From: Taxillus chinensis
Lineage: Eukaryota > Streptophyta > Magnoliopsida > Santalales > Loranthaceae
Assembly (NCBI GenBank): GCA_023512835.1
Contig: CM042092.1
Location: forward strand, 43,294,258 to 43,358,257
Length of the DNA: 64,000 nt
Reading direction: 5' to 3'
Shown here: in pieces, positions 46,800 through 55,420 of the stretch
Position numbering within the stretch: position 1 is the stretch's first letter
Layout of the letters: each line of letters starts with the position of its first letter
Made by a program: the position numbers and the translations under genes
Notes under the pieces: model-generated
Databases searched by the model: none
The model's input: the letters and a program-made list of their open reading frames with translations, nothing else
Told to the model about the DNA's origin: nothing

Positions 46800-48060
46800 C
46801 AACCGCTCCATCGCCTTCCACTCCCTCACGGCCACCTCGGCTTTCCCTTTTCGCTCAATGCATCGCCCACAACATTACCCTTGCCCGGGGTATAGGCAAG
46901 AGTAAAATCAAAGGTCTGCAAATACTCCACCCATCTCCTTTGCCTCAAATTCAAGTCCTTCGAGTAAAGATGTCTTTGAAGGCTCTTGTGATCCGAGAAC
47001 ACCACAAACTTTTCCCCCCAAGAGGTAGTGCTGCCAACTCTTCAGGGCGAAGATGACAAAGCCTAACTCAAGGTCATGAGTAGGATAATTCTGGCTCATG
47101 AGGCTTCACCGCCTTGACCCATAAGCTACCACACTGTGCCCCTGCATAAGCACACACCCCAAACCAACCCTGGACGCATCACAAGACACCTCATACGGAA
47201 TATCCTCCCTAGGCAACCTCAACACAGGGGCGGTGGTCAAACGGGTTTTGAGAGTCTCAAACGCCTGCTGGCACTTGTCCGTCCACTCAAACTTCACGCC
47301 CTTCCGAGTCAACGCTGTCATAGGCGCCGCCAAACGGGAGAACCCCTCTACAAAACGACGATAGTACCCCGCCAAGCCAAGAAAACTACGGATCTCAAAA
47401 ACGTTGGTTGGCCTTGCCCACGATGCCACGGCCTCAATCTTGGCCGGGTCCACCCTAACTCCCTCACTGACACCACATGGCCAAGAAAGTGAACCTCCTG
47501 CAGGCCAAAACTCACACTTGCTAAACTTAGCAAACATCCTTGGTCCCTCAAGGTTTGCAACACTGTTGCCAAGTGCTCCACGTGCTCCCTCTCGGTCTTG
47601 GAATACACCAAGATGTCGTCGATAAACACCACCACGAACGAGTCTAAGTATGGGGCAAAGACTTGGTTCATCAAATGCATGAACACCGCTGGCGCATTAG
47701 TGAGCCCGAAAGGCATCACTACCCACTCATAATGCCCATACCTGCACCGAAAAGCCGTCTTAGGGATGTCCTCCTCCCTAACCCTGAGCCGGTGATACCC
47801 CGACCGTAAATCTATCTTGGAAAACCACCTGGGCCCCACTCAATTGGTCAAACAGGTCATCTATCCGAGGCAACGGGTACTTGTTCTTCACGGGCCACCG
47901 ACTTCGGCCTCCGTAGTCGATGCAGAGACGAAGCGTGCCATCGCCCTTCTTAGCAAAGAGCACCGGAGCACCCCAAGGTGAGGTACTTGGTCCGATATAC
48001 CCCCTGGCCCACCAACTCCTCGATTTGCCTCTGAAGCTCCCTCGGCTCGGCGGCCCCATA
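46800..48060 (-). pseudogene. gypsy-C reverse transcriptase and RNase H
   Basis: [39 protein letters not shown], with catalytic FIDD at 47615-47626. Connection [18 protein letters not shown]; RNase [17 protein letters not shown] and [18 protein letters not shown]. Frame changes near 46990, 47100, 47480 and 47880. Confidence 0.9.
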
Positions 48061-48720
48061 CGATACGCTACTTGGGAAATTGGACTGTCCCTGGCACCAA
48101 CTCGATGGTGAACTCCACACTCCTCTTAGGTGGCAAACTCCTCAACCGCTCAGGAAAAACATCCCGAAATTGGTCCACAACAACGGGCCACACCCTCTTT
48201 TCCACCTTACCCTCCTCGAGCAAGGTCAGGGCTGCCAACCCGTGGGTAATGGCACCCCAACGGTCCAACACCTGGCCCAGCCCGACTCGCCCACAATCCC
48301 ACTCCCCCTGCAGGGTGCAAGAGGTCCCCTGCAGGTGTCACAAAGGACACACGCCGCCGATAACAATCTATCTTGGCCTGGAAAGCCATAAGCCAATCCA
48401 TACCCAAGATCGGGTCAAACGCCCTCAAAGGCATCACATGCAAGTCAAAACGCAGCTCCACCTCTCCTATGGTTAACACACGATCACGACACACTCGTCG
48501 TACCTCTATCATGCCTCCCACCGGAGACTCCACAACTAGGGGCCTCGCGGCCTCCACACAAAGCTAACCCCAAACTATCTATCACAAGCTCGGCAACAAA
48601 CGAACACGATGCACCCGTATCGAAAAGAACGAAGCTAAGGTACGGGAGATCAAGAGGGTACCTCTAACCACCGATGGTCCTGCTCCACCCTCGCTGGTGG
48701 GGGTGGTAGCTCGGCCTCCT
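48061..48720 (-). pseudogene. gypsy-C aspartic protease
   Basis: Active site LFDTGASCSF intact (DTGAS codons 48607-48621). Downstream FDLHVMPLRAFDPILGMDWLMAF is in another frame, so one or more indels separate the two. Confidence 0.87.
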
Positions 48721-50080
48721 CCTGGTATGTCGCCTCCAGCGCAAACACCCTTCCTTGGCCCGTGCCACTAGTCGGCTCACTCACTTGGACGCTTCCCGCT
48801 AAGGTTGCCTCCGGCCTCGGTCTGCTGCCGCTCCGGCCTCCCCCGAGGTCGGGTCCGACCGGATCCTCGCTTGGCTGGCCTGCCACCGACGAGCTGGTCT
48901 CTCACCTGGTGCACGAAACTCGGCATCACTCCTTGTCTTGGATGTCATGCCTCCCACTCCCCTGTTGCCACTCCGGCAAACCCGGCTCGATGGCCCTCTC
49001 GTCCACATCTATGGCATTTCCGGTCCCTCTTTGGACACTCCTTCCTCAAGTGGCCTTGCTCCCCACAAGCGGAATAACCGCCGGGGAGACCCCCTCGCTG
49101 GACCGCCCTGTTCTGCCACCGCCAAAGCTAGACCTCCCCGGGGTTCGCCAATGTCCGTCCCCTGCTGCTGCGGAAGGAACTGCTATCCCTCTCCTCCGTC
49201 TTGAGCCTCTTGGACCCTGCATCTCGATCAGGCCCACTCTGCAACCGGGCGCCCCCGATGGGCCTGCCTCCCATCATCCAGTTCCCTCTCGGCCTATACG
49301 GGCCGTCTCCACGGCCTCGAGATAGGTCCTCAAGCGTAGAATCGCCACCCTCTCCCTAAGGGCTGGCCTGAGACCCAAGGTGAACTTGTGGGCCTTCGGG
49401 TCCTCCCTTACCACGGTCTCGGGAGCAAACCTACTCAATCTCCGGAACTCCCGCTCATATTCAGGTACCGTCTTGGATCCCTGCTTCAAGCTGCCAAATT
49501 CTTCCCTCTTTTGCCATCTCACCGATTCCGGAAGAACTCATCTTGGAAGAGTTGCAAGAACTCCTCCCAAAACATGAGTTGCACCGCACGGCTCCCCGCA
49601 ACACTCGTCCACCACTCCAAAGCGTCCCCCTCCACTGCCGAATTGCCGGTCGCACCTTATCCTCCTCCCAGGGCAGGAGAAAGGAGAATACGTGCTCAAT
49701 CTGCCTCAACCACCGCTCGCCTACCACAGGATCTTCTCCCCCCTTAAATCGCGGAGGTTGTTCCTTTCGGAACCGTGTCACCACGTCATCCTCTCGCACG
49801 GGTCGGTACACCACCCAGCGAACTCTCACGCTCACGAGGCGGCTCTCGTGCGGTGGTGGTGGTGGTGGCACCACTGCTGTCTTGCCATCTCACGGCGCAC
49901 CTCCTCCCGAACGTCCTGCCGGAGTCCCTCCCGTAGCTCTCGTACCTCCAGCCGGATGCCTTCTTGCGGTTGTGCCAGAATAACGCATGCCCTCCAACGG
50001 ATGGTCCCGCACCCGACCCTCATGGGCAGATGACTCATCGACCACTGCCCCGACGCACGTGTCACTCTCCTCGGCGGCAT
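48721..50080 (-). pseudogene. gypsy-C gag
   Basis: ATG at 50080 (MPPRRVTRASGQW). Capsid core at 49270-49800 (FRKEQPPRFKGGEDP, then KREEFGSLKQG and VPEYEREFRRLSRFAPE). A single knuckle remnant (GEQGHLRKECPK) lies near 49030-49075. Many frame changes, especially in the GC-rich linker 48800-49250. Confidence 0.84.
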
Positions 50081-50482
50081 TCTTACTACACGAAGTAAGA
50101 AGCACAACGTCAAAACAATTTTATAATCTATCGCGTCACTACCTCTACCCCCACCGTACCCCCACCGATCAATTCCACTATCACGTGATGTTACACACAT
50201 TGCATCAATCACATTGCACGATTCGGTACACATTGCCAAACAAATCAGAGTTGCACATTTCACTTAATCATATGATTTTATCCACGATTTAGCATACATT
50301 CACAAAGAAATGCAACTAGTGCCCTAATGCCAATGCATGCAAATCCTACTACAAGACCGGACTACCCCAAGTACACCTTGGAGGCTCAAAGAGGACCATG
50401 TTGATCGGGCATGTCCCTCCAGGCTCCTCCAAAGGACTCAAGATAACCAAGTCCGCCCACTACCCTAGGCCAACTAGACCAT

Positions 50483-50493
50483 GCTCGATACCA
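50483..50493 (-). other. Primer-binding site of gypsy-C, altered
   Basis: Minus strand TGGTATCGAGC, one base shorter than TGGTATCAGAGC; the missing base falls in the CAG. Three bases from the LTR. Confidence 0.75.
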
Positions 50494-51728
50494 TATTGTC
50501 ACGCCCCGGATTTCCAACCCGAGGAAACCGGTACGTGACTCCCCTTTACCCACACGGAGGGCAAAGGGGTAGGATACAAAACAAGAATTTAACATTTTAA
50601 ACATCCACAACATTCAAGAAAGTAATATTCATTAAAAGCAATCCAATCCAGTTTATTACAACAAAATCCTTTCCCCACCGGGGTTACATCGATTCTCATA
50701 ATAAAAATAACATAAACAAATTAAATACATAAGGTCTTCCACCTTGGGGTCCCACCTAACGCCTGTAGGTTCCTGAAAAGAAAACAACATGGTAGGAGGG
50801 GTGAGCAACCACGACTCAGCAGGGATCATGTCTCCCCAACCCATCCCATGCACCTGGTATCTACATGCCTTGTGTACAAGTGCTGTGTCGTGATACAATT
50901 ATCCCACCAGATATGGTTACAAGGCTATAACGGAAACAATCATACATGGGCTAGTACATAAACACTCCCGGGCTTCCACAACCACCGGGTTTCAAGAATG
51001 TCCCGGGCTTCCACAGCCACCGGGTTCCACAAAACAGTCCCGGGCTTCCACAGCCCACCGGGTTCCACAAAACAGCCCCGGGCTTCCACAGCCACCGGGT
51101 TCCACAAAACAGTCCCGGGCTTCCACAGCCACCGGGTGTACAAGCAAACACGCAGCACACATGGCCATACAGGCATAACATCAAACACTAAGTATGCTTA
51201 GTCACACAGGAATAACCTCGAACACTTAGCATGCATATATCCACAAGCTCACAAACCCAGCCCACACAGGCATTTCCACAAACACATAACATGCACGGCC
51301 TCACAGGCATAATTTCAAACACTTGGCAGGCATATACACATAACTATATTCACACAGGCTTTTCATCAAACATATAGCATATAGATCACGAACCACACCA
51401 AAATGCCACTGAAGGCCAACATTCATATAGGAGATCACACCTATATGAATTTACATATATATATATAAACAGATACACCTTTCGGAATCTGTCCTAGGAC
51501 CCCTAGGACAGGAGGGTTTAGGAAGAACAACCCCCTACCTTAAAGCGGATCTTCCTTGCTCCCGCGCCAAACGCCGTCCTCCCCACGCAAGATGCTCCGG
51601 CAAAGAACCGAAGAACTCCCCTTCCCTCTCTCTCTCTAGCTCTCTCTCTCTCTCGGCAAAGCGGTGCAGCAAAGGAACACAAGAACCCTAACCCAAACTC
51701 AAGCCCTCCTTATATAGACACCATTCAC

Positions 51729-51787
51729 ATCAAAACGACGTAGTTTTGATTAAGTAAACCCAGGGATCAAAACGACGTAGTTTTGAT
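51729..51787 (-). promoter_or_regulatory. Paired ACGT-core palindromes, gypsy-C 5' LTR
   Basis: Units at 51729-51750 and 51766-51787, distance 37 bp because of one extra G. Confidence 0.6.
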
Positions 51788-51919
51788 TACACAAGCTACA
51801 ACCTTTCCGCATCCATACACACCAAAATATTCAGAATTTCAACATGGTCCTTTGGAGAAAGTTCCTTAGAATGCCAAAACCAAGGGACCCATGCAAAAAT
51901 ATGCCTGCACGCCAATTTG

Positions 51920-52128
51920 CACGTGAATTCCCAATTCACGTGCAACTCCATATGAACTCCAAATGCTTTCAAACTTCACCCCTAGCCTCCTTGCATCATT
52001 TGGAAGACAATTACACTTGCACGTGAATTGGACCCATATCACGTGCACCTCACATACATGTCCATTTGGTCTGAAACTTCTGTGGTAGATAGAGGACATC
52101 ATTCTAAGCATCTTTCCTTTTGCACGTG
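51920..52128. promoter_or_regulatory. Five G-boxes, gypsy-C 5' LTR
   Basis: CACGTG at 51920, 51937 and three further sites up to 52128, with the same inverted-pair layout. Confidence 0.55.
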
Positions 52129-52222
52129 AATTCATTGGAGTCCAACTACTAGGTCAAAATCTAGAAAAACTCTACTCAGGAGGCAAAACTGACTAACTCA
52201 AGGTACGGGTCCTTACATCAAA

Positions 52223-52728
52223 TCCGAGATAGCCCAGCCCATACCCATCACAAGAATTTTGTCCGCTTTGGCCAACCAGTCTTGGGCCTCGCCCTCATGG
52301 CCTGCTCCGCACGGTTTTGTCTTTGGGCCTCGCCCAAAACGCGTCCCTGTGAGGTGAGGTATCCGTCCCCTCCTATAAGGCGGACTTTGTTCTCCTCACC
52401 AAGCAATGTGGGACTAACACCCACTCATGGGTCATTACAATCCACCCCCCTTAGGAGGCCCACGTCCCCGTGGGACCATGGCACACCGCTCCGGGTCTGG
52501 CTCTGATACCATCCGAGATAGCCCAGCCCATACCCATCACAAGAATTTTGTCCGCTTTGGCCAACCAGTCTTGGGCCTCGCCCTCATGGCCTGCTCCGCA
52601 CGGTTTTGTCTTTGGGCCTCGCCCAAAACGCGTCCCTGTGAGGTGAGGTATCCGTCCCCTCCTATAAGGCGGACTTTGTTCTCCTCACCAAGCAATGTGG
52701 GACTAACACCCACTCATGGGTCATTACA
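52223..52728 (-). mobile_element. TRIM retrotransposon (506 bp) with two identical 217-bp terminal repeats
   Basis: Direct repeats 52223-52439 and 52512-52728 read base-for-base the same. The 72-bp internal part carries, on the minus strand, a perfect PBS TGGTATCAGAGC (plus 52500-52511) touching one repeat and a purine tract AAGGGGGGTGGAT (plus 52440-52452) touching the other. There is no coding capacity, so it depends on enzymes of another element. Outer end starts TGTAATGACCC (minus). It lacks a matching 5-bp target duplication: its flanks are TCAAA and TGAGG. Confidence 0.92.
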
Positions 52729-53174
52729 TGAGGATCCACCATCACATGCGCAGAATTACAGGTGGACAAGAAACCACCCTTCAGATCAAGTGATTGGTGA
52801 TCCTACTGTTGGTGTAAGAATAAGAGTAGCCATCTCCAACATGTATCTTTACTCATGTTTTCTATCACAAATGGAGCCAAAGGTGGTGGATGAAGCTCTT
52901 CACGACTCTAACTAGATAGAAGCCATGCAAGAAGAGCTTAATCAATTTAAGAGAAATGATGTGTGGACACTTGTACCAAGGCCAAAGTCTCAACAAGTCA
53001 TTGGAGTAAAATGGGTGTTCCGGAACAAGCTTGACACGGATGGAATAGTAATCTGGAACAAAGCCAGACTGGTAGCCAAGGGATATCGTCAAGAAGAAGG
53101 AATAGACTATGATGAGACCTTCGCTCCAGTAACAAGACTTGAGGCAATTAGAATGTTTCTAGCGTATGCTTCAT
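52729..53174 (+). pseudogene. copia-B reverse transcriptase, N-terminal part
   Basis: Resumes copia coding after the right [25 protein letters not shown], then [34 protein letters not shown] and [26 protein letters not shown]. The protein matches copia-C up to ASY and then diverges into gypsy-E sequence. A TAG replaces Trp near 52914. Confidence 0.9.
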
Positions 53175-54596
53175 ATGGAAAGATATCACATTTGAGCATA
53201 TGCCTAGGGAATACAATCAGATTCCTGATGTGCTGGCCACTCTAGCCTCCCTCCTTCGGCTAGACACAAAGTTGGAAGTTCAGTCATTCGATATTCGCAT
53301 ACAAGATACTCTTGCCCATTGCATGGTCATTGAAGGAAATATCGAAGAAAAGCCTTGGTTTGATGTCATCAAACCAAGGAAAGAATACCCAGCAGAGGCC
53401 TCTGAGTCTGATAAAAGAAATATTCGAAGGTCAGTATCCAATTATTACCTTGATGGTCCCATATTCTATCTAAGTGAAATCATGACATGGTGTTACTGCG
53501 GTGTGTGGCAAAAGAAGAGTCAAAACAGATAATGAAAGAAGTGCACAAAGGAGAATGCGGTTCACACGCAAATGAACATGCATTAACAAGACAAATCATG
53601 GGAATGGGCTATTATTGGGCCACCACGGAAAAGGATTGCATTGAATATGTGCGCAAATGCCTCAAGTGTCAAATTTATGGCGATAAAATCCAAGTACCGC
53701 TATCCAGACTGCATGTGATGGTTTCCCCGTGGCCGTTTTCACTTTGGGGCATCGATGTGATCGGACCGATATCTCTGAAAGCATCTAATGGTCATCGTTT
53801 CATTTTGGTGGCCATTGATTACTTTACCAATTGGGTAGAAGCAGCGTCATATGCCAATGTCACACAAGCTGTGGTACTTAGATTTATGTGGAATAACATC
53901 ATATGCCGCTATGGACTTCCTGAGCAAATCATAACAAACAATGCCGCCAATCTGAATAATCGGATGATGGGTAAGTTGTGTGAAACGTACAAAATTCAAC
54001 ACTGCAACTCGATCCCCTATCGCCCAAGGATGAATGGAGCAGTTGAAGCAGCCAATAAGAACATCAAGAACATTATTAGAAAGATGATGGAAACATACAA
54101 AGATTGGCATGAGAAGCTACCATATGCTTTGCATGCTTATCGCACCTTGGTATGAACATCAACTGGGCAACTCCGTTTTCTTGGGTTTATGGTATGGAGG
54201 CAGTCTTACCTGTCAAAGTGGAGATACCTTCCCTCCGAGTACTCAAGGATACTCAGCTCGAAGAAGCCAGAATGGTCCCAAAGCCGTTATGAACAGTTGA
54301 ACTTAATCAAAGGCAAACGCTTGGTAGCTGTTTGCAGAGGACAACTATATCAACAGAGAATGATGAACAACTACAATAAAAAGGTGAAGCCCAAAAGCTT
54401 TCAAGCGAGTGACCTCGTCCTCAAGAAGATTTTACCAATTCAACATGACCATAAAGGCAAGTGGACTCCCAATTATGAAGGCCCATATGTGGTGAAGAAA
54501 GCATTCTCAGGAGGTTCCTTAATCCTTGCCAAAATGGATGGTGATGAGCTCCCTAACCCAAGAAATAGTGATGCGGTGAAAAAGTTCTATGCTTAA
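53175..54596 (+). pseudogene. gypsy-E RNase H end and integrase
   Basis: Integrase zinc finger (HANEHALTRQIMGMGYYW, CLKCQ), core Asp in GIDVIGP and AIDYFT, Glu in NGAVEAANKN. The second catalytic Asp is Asn (AAC, 53937-53939) in IITNNAANLNN. A conserved C-terminal part (DLVLKKILPIQHDHKGKW, YEGPYVVKKAFSGG) ends at 54596. Frames break near 53515 and 54150. Confidence 0.85.
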
Positions 54597-55140
54597 CTCT
54601 TGTCCAAATGAGGAGTTACTTAATCTTTCTTCCAAGACATGGTGTAGGACCCTATTTTGTCCGGGTTGGACATACTAACCCCATTTGATATACCTTTCTG
54701 CCTATGCCATGTACCTTGTTGAACAGGTCCACAATGATCCCATACTTCCAAGGAATGGTCTACCCCAATCGGCATGAGATGGATACAATTGACACCGGAT
54801 GGGGGAGTTCAAAATTAATGACTTTTGCTACAAGTCCTTGAAGCGCCCCAAGACCAACACCAGGTGATGGAGGATGAAAATTCGAGACCAACGCACTTGA
54901 CCGAGCTCAAATCGGACTTAAAATGAAGAAGTTATGGCCAAAACAACTTTCGTTGGAAAAAGTCAAACTTGCCAAAAGACGGTCAATGCCCCTGGTCAAA
55001 CTGCCCGCAAAAGTGATCATGCGAAACTCTTCAAAATGCCTATGTAGGCGAATACGGATCTCCCCAAACAATTCCTGGAAGGTTACTCATTTTGGCATTT
55101 TTGGTGGGGGTAAAAAGGTAATTAAAAGTTAAAAAAAAAA
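54597..55140 (+). other. gypsy-E 3' non-coding region
   Basis: No coding sequence. TGTAGGACCC near 54641 could be an LTR start, but no second copy exists in the window to test it. Confidence 0.4.
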
Positions 55141-55380
55141 AACTTCGGGGTTGACCGTTGACCGTTGACCTGCCGACACTGCGACCCGTTGACCTTCGAA
55201 GCCTCGAAGCCCCGAAGCCTGAAGCCCCAAAGCTCGAAGCCCCGAAGCCTCGAAGCTCGAAGCCTCGAAGCCCCGAAGCCCCGAAGCCTCGAAGCCTCGA
55301 AGCCCGTTGACCTGCTGATTCCACCTTCGACCCTTCGACCCCCGAAGCTCCGACCCTGCCGACACTCCGACCTTCGAACC
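55141..55380 (+). repeat. CGAAGCC minisatellite in gypsy-E 3' region
   Basis: Irregular 8-9-bp units of the CTCGAAGCC/CCCGAAGCC type (densest 55190-55310), flanked by GTTGACC repeats (55150-55190 and 55305-55420). Frames over it give a repeating RGFEAS-like peptide and are not genes. Confidence 0.8.
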
Positions 55381-55420
55381 TTGACTTGCAATACCAATAA
55401 GTTTTTGGCCCGTTGACCGT

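Larger units (their letters stand above)
43245..52217 (-). mobile_element. gypsy-C: full-length Tekay-type chromovirus (8,973 bp)
   Basis: LTRs of 1719 and 1721 bp, polypurine tract, altered PBS and complete domain order on the minus strand. Same family as gypsy-A by LTR ends and coding sequence. The left target copy TGAGG abuts the left end; on the right, a TRIM separates the LTR from the matching TGAGG. Frames are heavily broken, frequently at CAG/CTG sites compared with gypsy-A. Confidence 0.94.
50497..52217 (-). repeat. 5' LTR of gypsy-C
   Basis: 1721 bp, nearly identical to 43245-44963 except at CAG/CTG-type positions and a scrambled stretch at 51470-51500. The tandem array is at 50965-51137. 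Confidence 0.94.
37781..53174 (+). mobile_element. copia-B: SIRE-like Ty1/copia element, 3'-truncated, carrying gypsy-C and a TRIM
   Basis: 5' LTR, PBS, gag, protease, integrase and the start of RT on the plus strand. gypsy-C and the TRIM occupy 43245-52728 between copies of the 5-bp target TGAGG (43240-43244 and 52729-52733). Copia coding resumes exactly after it. The RT then ends abruptly at about 53174 in a Tat-like gypsy, so the 3' half, including the 3' LTR, is gone. Confidence 0.92.
53175..55420 (+). mobile_element. gypsy-E: Tat/Ogre-like Ty3/gypsy 3' part
   Basis: Starts inside the RNase H end ([20 protein letters not shown]), continues through integrase and a C-terminal domain to a stop at 54596, then non-coding sequence. 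Lineage is judged from the integrase style (GPISLKASNGHRFILVAIDYFTNWVEA). The left junction to copia-B RT is blunt and the right end is cut by the copia-C LTR. Confidence 0.82.

Noticed and set aside
43673..51188. Repetitive Gly/Pro/Trp-rich frames in two places
   Set aside because: Translations of the 37-bp tandem array in the gypsy-C LTRs.
55040..55416. RGFEAS-type repetitive proteins on the minus strand
   Set aside because: Translations of the CGAAGCC minisatellite in several frames; no start context or homologue recognised.
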